Of a DNA stretch of 33,726 nt, positions 26,002 through 33,726 are shown piece after piece. The notes beneath the pieces were generated by a model. That model was not told the DNA's origin and searched no databases. It was given only the letters and a program-made list of their open reading frames with translations. The translations under genes and the position numbers were made by a program. Every line of letters starts with the position of its first letter. The first letter of the stretch is position 1. The DNA comes from Planctomycetota bacterium (lineage in GTDB: Bacteria; Planctomycetota; MHYJ01; JACQRL01; SBBU01). The stretch covers positions 1 through 33,726 of the forward strand of contig JACQRL010000217.1 in assembly GCA_016206485.1 (NCBI GenBank). The letters run 5' to 3'.

Positions 26002-27324
26002 ATGAAATTGAATAGCTACAGAATAATCCTTATTTCGATCTTCATCATCTCACTTATAGTGTTATTAAGTAGGCATAATACCAGTCCATATTATCAAATA
26101 AGTGAAGTTCGTGACTCTCAAACCTTGCACCAACAAAAAGCAACACTCGAAGAAGCACAAGAATCAATAAACGATATTCCTACTGTAATGAAAACAAATA
26201 GTAACCCTAATGTCCAAAGATTTAACTATGAAGTTCCCGTTCAGATCGTAGAAATAAAAGGATTTGTTTATAACCGAGGTGGGAAGCCTGATTCTGACGG
26301 ATTTGTCAGTGCTATTATTTACTCAGAGAGGTATTCTATATTAAAATTTGAAGCCCGTTCGTATATCAAAACTGATGAACATGGTTATTACAATACTCAA
26401 TTAACTTTTGGACGAGAATCAGCAGACTATTTTCTTTGTATAAGCGCATTAAAATGCAGATCATTATCAGACAAGGATAAATGTGACAATGATATATATA
26501 ATCAGTCACCAACACGGGTTATCAAGATTGAGGAGAACGTTAAAGTAATTACAATTGATTCGTGTTATTTTTCCGAATTTGCAAAACTAAATATATCTGT
26601 TGACCCTGGTGGATACCCATATGTTGTTTTACCGTATAGAGTGGGCAGTTCAATCTTGTCCAGAGACTACAGATCTAATACTGTAGTTCCAGCAAATATT
26701 CCTCTACAAATTCAAGTCGGTCGTCACGGATATAGACAACAAGAAATAAATATTGAGCCCCTATATGGTGGAGAGATCAGACAAGTATTGATTAAGTTAG
26801 AATCCGGTTCGCAAGTATTTAAAGGCAGGATAGTTGACCCCTATGGATTTCCATTATCAGCCGCTATCGAGTTATTGATTGATGGCAAGAGAGAATGCGG
26901 TTATGGCACAAACAATGAGGGTGTTTTTACTATTCCCAACCTTCCGAATAAGATAATAGATAAAGTTGAGTTCCATGTTAGTTCATACAATCCAGATCCG
27001 AATGTCGAAGTATACCACAAACCTTTAATTCTATACGATGTTAATCCCAATCAGGAACTAACGATAACAGCAATCCCTGAGACAAGACAAGTAGATAAAA
27101 CTACTTATATATACAGGGGAAGATGTTTAGATAAAGAGGGAAATCAAATATCTGGAATGATGGTCGGTTTAGAAACTTCAGATCAAGAAGGTTATTTTGA
27201 ATTTGAATCATCCCACCCCATTATTGAGAATCTTTGGATCACTGATGCACACAAGCGATACAAACCGAAGCTCTTCCGCAACGTCAAGGCAGGGACATTC
27301 CTAGAAGTAGTGTTCGAGCAGTAA
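26002..27324 (+). CDS. Membrane-anchored protein with carboxypeptidase-regulatory-like (Ig) domains
   Basis: N-terminal TM; EIKGFVYNRGGKPDSDGFVSAII...TDEHGYYNTQL, FKGRIVDPYGFPLSAAIELLIDGKRECGYGTNNEGVFTIPNLP, YRGRCLDKEGNQISGMMVGLETSDQEGYFEFE. Confidence 0.75.
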   Translation: MKLNSYRIILISIFIISLIVLLSRHNTSPYYQISEVRDSQTLHQQKATLEEAQESINDIPTVMKTNSNPNVQRFNYEVPVQIVEIKGFVYNRGGKPDSDGFVSAIIYSERYSILKFEARSYIKTDEHGYYNTQLTFGRESADYFLCISALKCRSLSDKDKCDNDIYNQSPTRVIKIEENVKVITIDSCYFSEFAKLNISVDPGGYPYVVLPYRVGSSILSRDYRSNTVVPANIPLQIQVGRHGYRQQEINIEPLYGGEIRQVLIKLESGSQVFKGRIVDPYGFPLSAAIELLIDGKRECGYGTNNEGVFTIPNLPNKIIDKVEFHVSSYNPDPNVEVYHKPLILYDVNPNQELTITAIPETRQVDKTTYIYRGRCLDKEGNQISGMMVGLETSDQEGYFEFESSHPIIENLWITDAHKRYKPKLFRNVKAGTFLEVVFEQ

Positions 27325-27411
27325 AACATTTAAATTATTTCAAAGTAGCCACTAAAATCGTCTTAAAAGCTGTCTAAGTAACGTTAAAGCCCATTTTAAG
27401 CTGGTTTATTA

Positions 27412-27506
27412 TTTTCAACAAATTTTCACAAAGTCGTGCACGCGCAGCAAAAACTTTACCTTAGTATTATAGAGGGCAAAAAACCTGAAAGGAGGTAAGG
27501 AATGAA
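27412..27506 (+). repeat. Copy 2 of the 95 bp leader repeat
   Basis: 93/95 identical to 25496-25590; two mismatches, one of which restores a strong SD (GGAGGTAAGG versus GGATGTAAGG). Confidence 0.95.
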
Positions 27507-28365
27507 AAAAATGAATTTTCTGATGTTGCGATCGGCAAAAATTTCAATGATTCTATCACTTGCGCTACTCACTATCACATTGGAGGTAAAATGTGGTGCT
27601 CGTCCAAGTCATAGCGGAAGCTCTGACGATAGCAATACGAGTTCATCGACAGGATCAACAGGAATTGATGGCGGAACAGTTACTTCAGCTGCTCCAACTT
27701 CTATCCCAAGCGCATTTACACTTCTTACTCCAACGGATGGAGCAGGAGTCATTACACTGATACCAACATTTTCATGGTCAGATTCAGCCGGAGAGCAAAG
27801 TTATACCTTCGAGTTGGCATTGGACAAAAACTTTACCGCACCTCTTGTATATTCTATCAACTCAATCCCAGCAAATGTAATCGACTATGCCATACCTGCC
27901 AATACGCTGATCGATGGACTGACATATTACTGGAGAGTTACTGCTGTAAATACAAAAGGAGCAACTACAGCAACAAACAATCCTTACTCATTTAAAATAA
28001 CAGAGTCAGCTTTTAGTTTAACTACACCTACAGATGGAAGTCTGGGACTGCAACTGGCGCCAATTCTTACCTGGAGCGACTCTAACTCATCAACACTTTA
28101 TACAATAGAAATAAGTACATCAAACTCCTTCAACACAATAGATCACACTGCCACTGTACAGCCAGCAAGTACATTATACAGCATTCCCAGCGGAACACTT
28201 ACATACAGCAAGGCATATTATTGGAGAATAAAATCTACTAAGAGTACAGGAGAAATGATAACGGCTTCAAATGCTCCGTTTTACTTCACGACAATCGACG
28301 ATCCTTCGAGCAATAACGGAAACGAACCACAAGGAGAAGAGCCGGGATCAAAGAAGCCAAAATAA
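27502..28365 (+). CDS. Putative lipoprotein/secreted protein with two FN3-like domains
   Basis: Signal peptide with possible lipobox (LEVKCGA), Ser/Thr-rich linker, FTLLTPTDGAGVITLIPTFSWSDS...YYWRVTAVN and FSLTTPTDGSLGLQLAPILTWSDS...YYWRIKS. Confidence 0.8.
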   Translation: MKKMNFLMLRSAKISMILSLALLTITLEVKCGARPSHSGSSDDSNTSSSTGSTGIDGGTVTSAAPTSIPSAFTLLTPTDGAGVITLIPTFSWSDSAGEQSYTFELALDKNFTAPLVYSINSIPANVIDYAIPANTLIDGLTYYWRVTAVNTKGATTATNNPYSFKITESAFSLTTPTDGSLGLQLAPILTWSDSNSSTLYTIEISTSNSFNTIDHTATVQPASTLYSIPSGTLTYSKAYYWRIKSTKSTGEMITASNAPFYFTTIDDPSSNNGNEPQGEEPGSKKPK

Positions 28366-28370
28366 TATAT

Positions 28371-29579
28371 ATGGAAAACATAATAAAAATTTTACTCGTT
28401 CTTTGTCCTTTAGCTATAAACGGCACATATAACAAAGGTCCAATAAATAAGCTGTCATCTTTCTTTGATGATCCGAATATTGCTGCAGTTTCTGCAGGAG
28501 GAATACATTCTCTTGCTCTTAAACGCGACGGAACTGTTTGGTCATGGGGAGACAACACTTATGGCCAACTAGGAAACGGCTCATATGGAAATTTCGAAAC
28601 CAATCCGGTACAAGTGGCAGGTTTATCAAATGTAACACAGATAGCTGCAGGCTACTCATATAGCTTGGCGCTTAGAAAGGATGGAACTGTTTGGGCGTGG
28701 GGATGGAACACTTATGGTCAATTAGGAAATCCCACTGTCACATCGAGTACAGTTCCAATTCAATCACAAATTAATAACGCAATCTATATAGCGGCGACTA
28801 AATACAGCATATTTGGTTTTTCAGCAGTTATAAAAAATGACCGTACTCTCTGGATGTTTGGAGACAATCAATTTGGACAGCTCGGCAATGGAACAAGCGG
28901 ATGGGGAACAGGAAGCAAAATTCCAGTCCAAGTACAAGGCATCAGCAATGCATCACAGGTCTCTCTTGGTTGGGCTTATACCCTCGTATTAAAAACAGAT
29001 GGAACGGTATGGGCATGGGGAAACAACAATCTCGGTGCACTTGGAAATGGAACAACAATCAGCAGTAATATTCCAGTCCAGTCATCTGGACTAAATAATA
29101 TCACCAGTATCTCAGCAGGTTTTAATTACGGTCTTGCGATAACAGCCAATAGAAATGTCTATGGATGGGGAGCTGATGGTTCAGGTCAATTGGGGACAGG
29201 AACGGCTGTAGTTTATAGAACGACTGCCACTCTGACCCTTTTCGGTCCTGCACAAAGCATCGCTACAGGATATATTCATTCTATGGTATTAAGAACTGAT
29301 GGAACTTTGTGGGCATCAGGAGATAACTCCTCCGGTCAACTTGGAAATGAAAGCGCCGGTTGTACAGGTACATGCACTACAAATCCTGTCCCATCAAAAG
29401 TTTTAATTGATGGAGTGCTTCCGGGTGATGCAGTCATCTCAGCAGGAACATTTTTCTCCCTTGTTATAAAAAAATGGATTAATTCAACCATAACAATGTC
29501 GTGGGGTCAGAACAATAAGGGACAGCTTGGGAATGGAACGACAACCAGTTCCAATGTTCCAGTAAAAGTGATCTGGTAA
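28371..29579 (+). CDS. RCC1-repeat protein (seven repeats)
   Basis: Seven units of the type AAVSAGGIHSLALKRDGTVWSWGDNTYGQLGNG; N-terminal hydrophobic segment. Confidence 0.93.
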   Translation: MENIIKILLVLCPLAINGTYNKGPINKLSSFFDDPNIAAVSAGGIHSLALKRDGTVWSWGDNTYGQLGNGSYGNFETNPVQVAGLSNVTQIAAGYSYSLALRKDGTVWAWGWNTYGQLGNPTVTSSTVPIQSQINNAIYIAATKYSIFGFSAVIKNDRTLWMFGDNQFGQLGNGTSGWGTGSKIPVQVQGISNASQVSLGWAYTLVLKTDGTVWAWGNNNLGALGNGTTISSNIPVQSSGLNNITSISAGFNYGLAITANRNVYGWGADGSGQLGTGTAVVYRTTATLTLFGPAQSIATGYIHSMVLRTDGTLWASGDNSSGQLGNESAGCTGTCTTNPVPSKVLIDGVLPGDAVISAGTFFSLVIKKWINSTITMSWGQNNKGQLGNGTTTSSNVPVKVIW

Positions 29580-29584
29580 CATTT

Positions 29585-29876
29585 ATGAACCTAAGAATGG
29601 GCAAGCTGAGTTTGTTCATCGCTTTATGCGCAATTCTGGCTAATGTCGCACATGCCAATCTGGCTGGTCCGGTAAGTTGCGGAAATTCTTTTGGTCCTGT
29701 ACAATCTGTATCGTCAGGCGAGTAATTCAATATTGTGCTGAAAGACAATGGAGCAGTTTAAGGATGGGCTACAGTTTGCCGCCACGTGTGGTATTAATAA
29801 CCATGAATAACTTGGCAACGATTCAACTGTACCATACTCCAACTCACCCGTGAAAGTGCTAGATCCTTCCAGATAA
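29585..29876 (+). pseudogene. Decayed RCC1-repeat gene
   Basis: MNLRMGKLSLFIALCAILANVAHANLAGPVSCGNSFGPVQSVSSGE*FNIVLKDNGAV*GWATV..., then in another frame CGINNHE*LGNDSTVPYSNSPVKVLDPSR*. RCC1 motifs interrupted by three TAA stops and one frameshift. Confidence 0.85.
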
Positions 29877-29941
29877 CTAGAACTCATCTCACAGGAGAAA
29901 CAGTCCCTTTAACAAAAGACTAAGACTACTATACTAAATAT

Positions 29942-31306
29942 ATGTCAGAAAAACCTACGATATTGGTAACAGATGATGATGATTCAATAAGAAATCTTCT
30001 TGAATACTCTATAGGAAAAGAAGGCTACAAGGCGATAACCACCGATAACAATGACACTGCGCTGGCCATTTTAAAGAATGATCGCGTAGATGTAATAATT
30101 CAGGATATAAAAATGCCTGACAGAGATGGAGTAGAACAACTTAAGCTTATCCGTGAAATCAACAAGGATGTTCCGGTAATCATAGTGACAGCATATTCTG
30201 ACTGGAATACAGCCGCTGAAACGTGCAGGAACGGGGCATTCGCCTACATAAGAAAACCTTTCGACATCAATAAGGATATTCTAGACACGATAAAAAGGGC
30301 CCTGAAACTCAGAGAAGCAGCAAATAAATTGGACATAACAAGACCTCTTTCAAAACTTGGATTTATTCTGGGACAGAGCATTCAAATGAAAAAAATAATC
30401 GATACTGTTGTCAGGATAGCTTCAGGAAGTACATCATGTCTAATCGTCGGGGAAAGCGGTGTCGGGAAGGAACTGATAGCAAGATCACTTCACTATCTTT
30501 CTCCCAGAAATACAAATCAATTCGTTGCTCTTAACTGCGCTGCGATTCCTCATAATCTCCTTGAAAGTGAACTGTTCGGATACAAACAGGGTGCCTTCAC
30601 AGATGCACATGCGGACAAAAAAGGACTTGTTGAAGTTGCGAACAATGGGACAATGTTTCTCGACGAAATAAGCGAACTTCCTATACAGCTCCAGCCAAAA
30701 CTACTTAGGCTGATAGAAAACTCTGAGTATATGCCGGTCGGAGATGTAAAAGTTCACAAAGCAGATGTCAGATTTATTGCAGCAACAAATGTCGATCTCA
30801 CCAAAAGAATAAAGGAAAACTGCTTTAGAGAAGACCTCTATTATAGAATCAATGTGATAGCGATACAGGTTCCTCCATTAAGGGAACGAAAGGATGATAT
30901 TCCGGTCCTGGCTGAGCACTTTTTGTTCAAGTACTCGAATCAGCTCAGAAAAAACGTCACAGGATTTACAGACAGGGCAAGAAACCTGCTCCATAACTAT
31001 CAATGGCCTGGGAATGTCAGAGAGCTTGAAAATGTCATACAGGCAGCAGTGGCATTAACTTCAAACGAGATGATAGATGAAGATGACTTCCAATTAATCC
31101 AGTCAAGGGTAGAACAAACCGGAGAAGTCGTTGTGGATAAGCTAACAGAAGGTTTCAAATTAGACAGTGAAATTGAAAGGATTGAAAGAGATTATCTCGC
31201 AACAGCACTAAAAAAAGCAGATGGAAATCACACGCAGGCCTCAAAATTGCTTGGCATGAGTCTAAGTTCGTTCAGATACAAGGCACAAAAATATGGACTA
31301 ATATAA
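29942..31306 (+). CDS. NtrC-family sigma54-dependent response regulator
   Basis: REC domain (VTDDDDSIRN...VIIQDIKMPDRDG...VTAYSD...IRKPF), AAA+ (GESGVGKELIARSLH, GAFTDA, GTMFLDEISELP), Fis-type HTH (KKADGNHTQASKLLGMSLSSFRYKAQKYGL). Confidence 0.95.
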   Translation: MSEKPTILVTDDDDSIRNLLEYSIGKEGYKAITTDNNDTALAILKNDRVDVIIQDIKMPDRDGVEQLKLIREINKDVPVIIVTAYSDWNTAAETCRNGAFAYIRKPFDINKDILDTIKRALKLREAANKLDITRPLSKLGFILGQSIQMKKIIDTVVRIASGSTSCLIVGESGVGKELIARSLHYLSPRNTNQFVALNCAAIPHNLLESELFGYKQGAFTDAHADKKGLVEVANNGTMFLDEISELPIQLQPKLLRLIENSEYMPVGDVKVHKADVRFIAATNVDLTKRIKENCFREDLYYRINVIAIQVPPLRERKDDIPVLAEHFLFKYSNQLRKNVTGFTDRARNLLHNYQWPGNVRELENVIQAAVALTSNEMIDEDDFQLIQSRVEQTGEVVVDKLTEGFKLDSEIERIERDYLATALKKADGNHTQASKLLGMSLSSFRYKAQKYGLI

Positions 31307-31429
31307 CAGTCTATACAGTCTTAACAATCTAACAAGTCTGAACGGTCTTGGAAGTCTTACAACTCAAAATAATTTTATGATCAAACTGTTTAGACTTGTG
31401 AGACTCATTAGGCTGATAAGACTGTATGA
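31307..31429. repeat. Degenerate 9-nt tandem repeats in inverted arrangement, filling a convergent intergenic region
   Basis: cagtctata cagtcttaa caatctaac aagtctgaa cggtcttgg aagtcttac aactcaaaa (31307-31369), then aaactgttt agacttgtg agactcatt aggctgata agactgtat (31383-31427). ATACAGTCTTA pairs with TAAGACTGTAT. Confidence 0.85.
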
Positions 31430-31993
31430 TTAGCGTGGTGCGGGTTTGTTCCAGTCGACTTTCCAGCCTCCATCTTCGATTTTCATGACGTACATCTGCA
31501 CTGCCCCATCGCCGGATCTCACTATTATTGTCCCTTCGTTAAATTCGATATAATTTTCAAGAATATCCATCCTTTTAAACTCAGTTAATATAATGTCCCT
31601 TCCATATTGATAATGTTCCTTAATTAAATTTAAAAACCATTCAGATCCTTCAATTGCTTCAGGAAGCGGCGGAAGGCTTTTGTAGGTTATAAACTGTATA
31701 TTTGCCTGGGTAAGCCATCTATCAAAAAGCGATTCAAGATCTTTTGGAAGCTCTTTATATTTCTTTGAGGCAAAATCATTAAAAGGCGGGTTTTCATAAA
31801 TTCTGTACAACCATTTTGATTTCATCTGTTTTCCAGTCAATTTCAAAGCTTCTTCGAGCTCCCCTGCCCGTATATGGTCGACCCATTTCTTAAAGTGACT
31901 AACCATCATCGCTTCTTTCGGATTAGAACAGGAAATCAAAAATAAAAAAGTTGCGCTACTGCAAAAAATCAAAGATTTTATTTTGTTCAACAA
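31430..31993 (-). CDS. Putative lipoprotein
   Basis: TTG start at 31993 preceded by AGGGGAGG; NKIKSLIFCSSATFLFLISCSNPKEAM lipobox; overlaps the hisS 3' end by 38 nt. The longer ORF to 32080 is mostly antiframe of hisS. Confidence 0.75.
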   Translation of the reverse strand: MLNKIKSLIFCSSATFLFLISCSNPKEAMMVSHFKKWVDHIRAGELEEALKLTGKQMKSKWLYRIYENPPFNDFASKKYKELPKDLESLFDRWLTQANIQFITYKSLPPLPEAIEGSEWFLNLIKEHYQYGRDIILTEFKRMDILENYIEFNEGTIIVRSGDGAVQMYVMKIEDGGWKVDWNKPAPR

Positions 31994-33197
31994 GTTTTTC
32001 CTCCCCTGTAGACATATTTTTAATTTTAATTTTTCCGACATCAGCTTCATCTTTTCCCAAAATACACACATATTTTGCATTCTGCTTGCCAGCCTGTCTC
32101 ATCTGTGATTTTACACTTTTGGTTATAAAAGACATATCTGCAGGAATTCCTTTTGCCCTTACGGAAGAAATAACAGAATATATCGCGTCCTTTTGTTCTT
32201 CATCAACATAGATTCCATAAACAAGTTGTTTCTGTGGAACAAGCGGATTATTATTTTCCAATAAGATCATCAGTCTTTCAACACCGCAGGCAAATCCGAC
32301 ACCCGGTAATGAGTCTCCTCCTATATCCGCAAGCAAATTATCATAATGACCACCCCCGCTGATCTCACTTTGCGCGCCAAGTTGAGAACTTCTCCATTCA
32401 AAAACTGTTCTGGTATAGTAATCAAAACCTCTAAATAAGAAATTATCTTCTATATATTTTACTCCATCTTTACTTAAAAGATCCAGTACACATTTATGGA
32501 AATCTGCACATTGCCTGCATAGAAATGATTTCATAGGTGGAGTGTCTGTTCTTTCATCACGACAGGACTGTACTTTACAATCAAGAAGCCTGAAAACATT
32601 CCTCTCATACCGGTTATTACAATCTTTGCATAATTTGTTTAATTTCGGCAAATAATACTCTTTTATTTTATTACGGTAGTCTTTTCGACAGTTCGCACAG
32701 CCAATTGAATTCACATACAATTTATAAGTTACTATCTGCAGTTTTTGAAGTATAGACTCAAACACCGATATAACCTCCACATCACATCCGGGCGAGTCTG
32801 CTCCTACACATTCAATTCCGATCTGATGAAACTGTCTCTGCCTTCCTTTTTGAGGTCTTTCCTTTCTGAATGCGGCGCCTGCATACCAAAGTTTTATGAG
32901 ATCCTGCTGTTTATTAAGAGTATTTTCTACAATAAATCTTGCCACAGGAGCGGTAAGCTCCGGTCTCAATACGTACCTATTCTCATCGTCCCCAAAAATA
33001 AACATTTCTTTCTGAACAACATCGGTTGTTTCACCGACACCGCGTTCGAAAAGTCTGTACTCTTCAAAAATCGGGGTTTGAATCTCATCATAGCAATAAA
33101 CTTTCATCACATCTCTGGCGGTATTAATAATCAGATTGAATAACTGGAGTTGTTTACCAAACAAATCTACAGTGCCTCGTGGGACATTAATCGTCAT
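31956..33197 (-). CDS. hisS: Histidyl-tRNA synthetase
   Basis: PRGTVDLFGKQLQLF, TPIFEEYRLFERGVGETTDVVQKEMF, LRPELTAPVARF, RQFHQIGIECVG, FRGFDYYTRTVFEW, EISGGGHYDNLL, PGVGFACGVERL. Confidence 0.95.
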   Translation of the reverse strand: MTINVPRGTVDLFGKQLQLFNLIINTARDVMKVYCYDEIQTPIFEEYRLFERGVGETTDVVQKEMFIFGDDENRYVLRPELTAPVARFIVENTLNKQQDLIKLWYAGAAFRKERPQKGRQRQFHQIGIECVGADSPGCDVEVISVFESILQKLQIVTYKLYVNSIGCANCRKDYRNKIKEYYLPKLNKLCKDCNNRYERNVFRLLDCKVQSCRDERTDTPPMKSFLCRQCADFHKCVLDLLSKDGVKYIEDNFLFRGFDYYTRTVFEWRSSQLGAQSEISGGGHYDNLLADIGGDSLPGVGFACGVERLMILLENNNPLVPQKQLVYGIYVDEEQKDAIYSVISSVRAKGIPADMSFITKSVKSQMRQAGKQNAKYVCILGKDEADVGKIKIKNMSTGEEKLVEQNKIFDFLQ

Positions 33198-33264
33198 TTC
33201 AACCCATTATATAAAAACACAAATAATATTAACCATTTTTACTTCCAGATACCTGACGGAACTT

Positions 33265-33371
33265 CACTGAAGCACTGAAAACCCACAGAAGCACTGAGAA
33301 ATTTGAAAAAATCTATTTCCTTGAATCCATTGTATTTCTCTGTGATTCCGTGGATATTCTGTGCCTCCGTG
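33265..33371. repeat. Imperfect 36 nt inverted repeat built from about 19 nt sub-repeats
   Basis: Left arm 33265-33300 (reverse complement TTCTCAGTGCTTCTGTGGGTTTTCAGTGCTTCAGTG) versus right arm 33336-33371 (TTCTCTGTGATTCCGTGGATATTCTGTGCCTCCGTG): 28/36 identical. Each arm holds two 19-nt-spaced sub-units. Confidence 0.8.
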
Positions 33372-33474
33372 TATGCAAAACATTTCGCATACTCCATTAC
33401 CCGTAATTTATGGAAAAAAAGTTCAAACGTGATAAATCTTGCGCTACCAGTTCCAAACAACAAGATACAAAGGC

Positions 33475-33726
33475 ATGAAAATACTTGTTACGGGGGGAGC
33501 CGGTTTCGTAGGTTCACACATAGTAGATAAATTTAAAATAGATCATAATGTGTATGTAATCGACAATCTCTCGTCAGGAAAGAAATCCAATCTTCCCAGC
33601 GGAATTAAATTCATAAAAATGGATATTAACGATAAATCTCTAAAAAACTTGCTTCTAAGGATAAAACCTGACGTAATTATTCATCTTGCCGCGAATGCAA
33701 GTGTGAGGCTTTCATTGGATAAACCT
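33475..33726 (+). CDS. NAD-dependent epimerase/dehydratase (UDP-glucose 4-epimerase-like), truncated at window edge
   Basis: MKILVTGGAGFVGSHIVDKFKIDHNVYVIDNLSSGKKSNLPSGIKFIKMDIND...VIIHLAANASVRLSLDKP: Rossmann GGxGFxG motif. Open at the right edge. Confidence 0.9.
   Translation, partial: MKILVTGGAGFVGSHIVDKFKIDHNVYVIDNLSSGKKSNLPSGIKFIKMDINDKSLKNLLLRIKPDVIIHLAANASVRLSLDKP

Noticed and set aside
29585-29876. In-frame TAA codons as possible recoding
   Set aside because: Three stops plus a frameshift; expected residues at those positions differ (including Gln and probably Trp), and TAA is used as a normal stop elsewhere. Pseudogene is simpler.
30591-30608. GAFTDA instead of GAFTGA in the NtrC-type regulator
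   Set aside because: Unusual at first sight, but I recall GAFTDA as a fairly common variant among sigma54 activators, so not strong evidence for loss of sigma54 contact.
33239-33530. Small ORFs 33239-33463 (-) and 33303-33530 (+)
   Set aside because: They cover the inverted repeat and the epimerase start; better explained as non-coding repeat plus the real epimerase CDS at 33475.
1-33726. CRISPR array, transposase, phage structural genes or toxin-antitoxin pair
   Set aside because: No regularly spaced identical repeats, no DDE/integrase ORF and no capsid/terminase-like ORF seen; short repeats present are degenerate and spacer-free.

Overview
This 33.7 kb window from an AT-rich bacterial genome holds three blocks. 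(1) At the left edge (1-2122, minus strand) are the first genes of an F-type conjugation (T4SS) operon: pilin-like, VKOR-thioredoxin-like, TraK-like, and a TraB/VirB10-like gene cut by the window edge. They diverge from a compact SOS operon (small ORF, Y-family DNA polymerase, LexA) that runs into a tRNA-Pro(CGG) 1 nt after the lexA stop. (2) The middle is mostly housekeeping: mqnC, yggS-like, nhaC-like and mnmA on the plus strand; a long minus-strand block with two tandem beta-propeller paralogues, purF, purM, a lipoprotein and a FliM-FliN-like fusion; then hemB, a Ser/Thr kinase with HLD in place of HRD, and a planctomycete-style ECF sigma factor. (3) The right part is an accessory secreted-protein locus with a 95 bp leader present twice, two decayed genes and an RCC1 propeller. 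It is followed by an NtrC-family regulator, a lipoprotein, hisS and a truncated NAD-dependent epimerase. Main observations: a dyad overlapping a probable leaderless SOS promoter; at least six genes with a -10-like box 6-10 nt upstream of the start codon and no Shine-Dalgarno; two intergenic regions built from degenerate short repeats in inverted orientation; the duplicated leader; a VKOR-thioredoxin gene inside a conjugation operon; and a FliM protein with a second SpoA-like domain. All family calls are by eye from the translations, with no database search. I did not find a clearly new defence or mobile system. The best candidates for something undescribed are the regulatory and repeat architectures.
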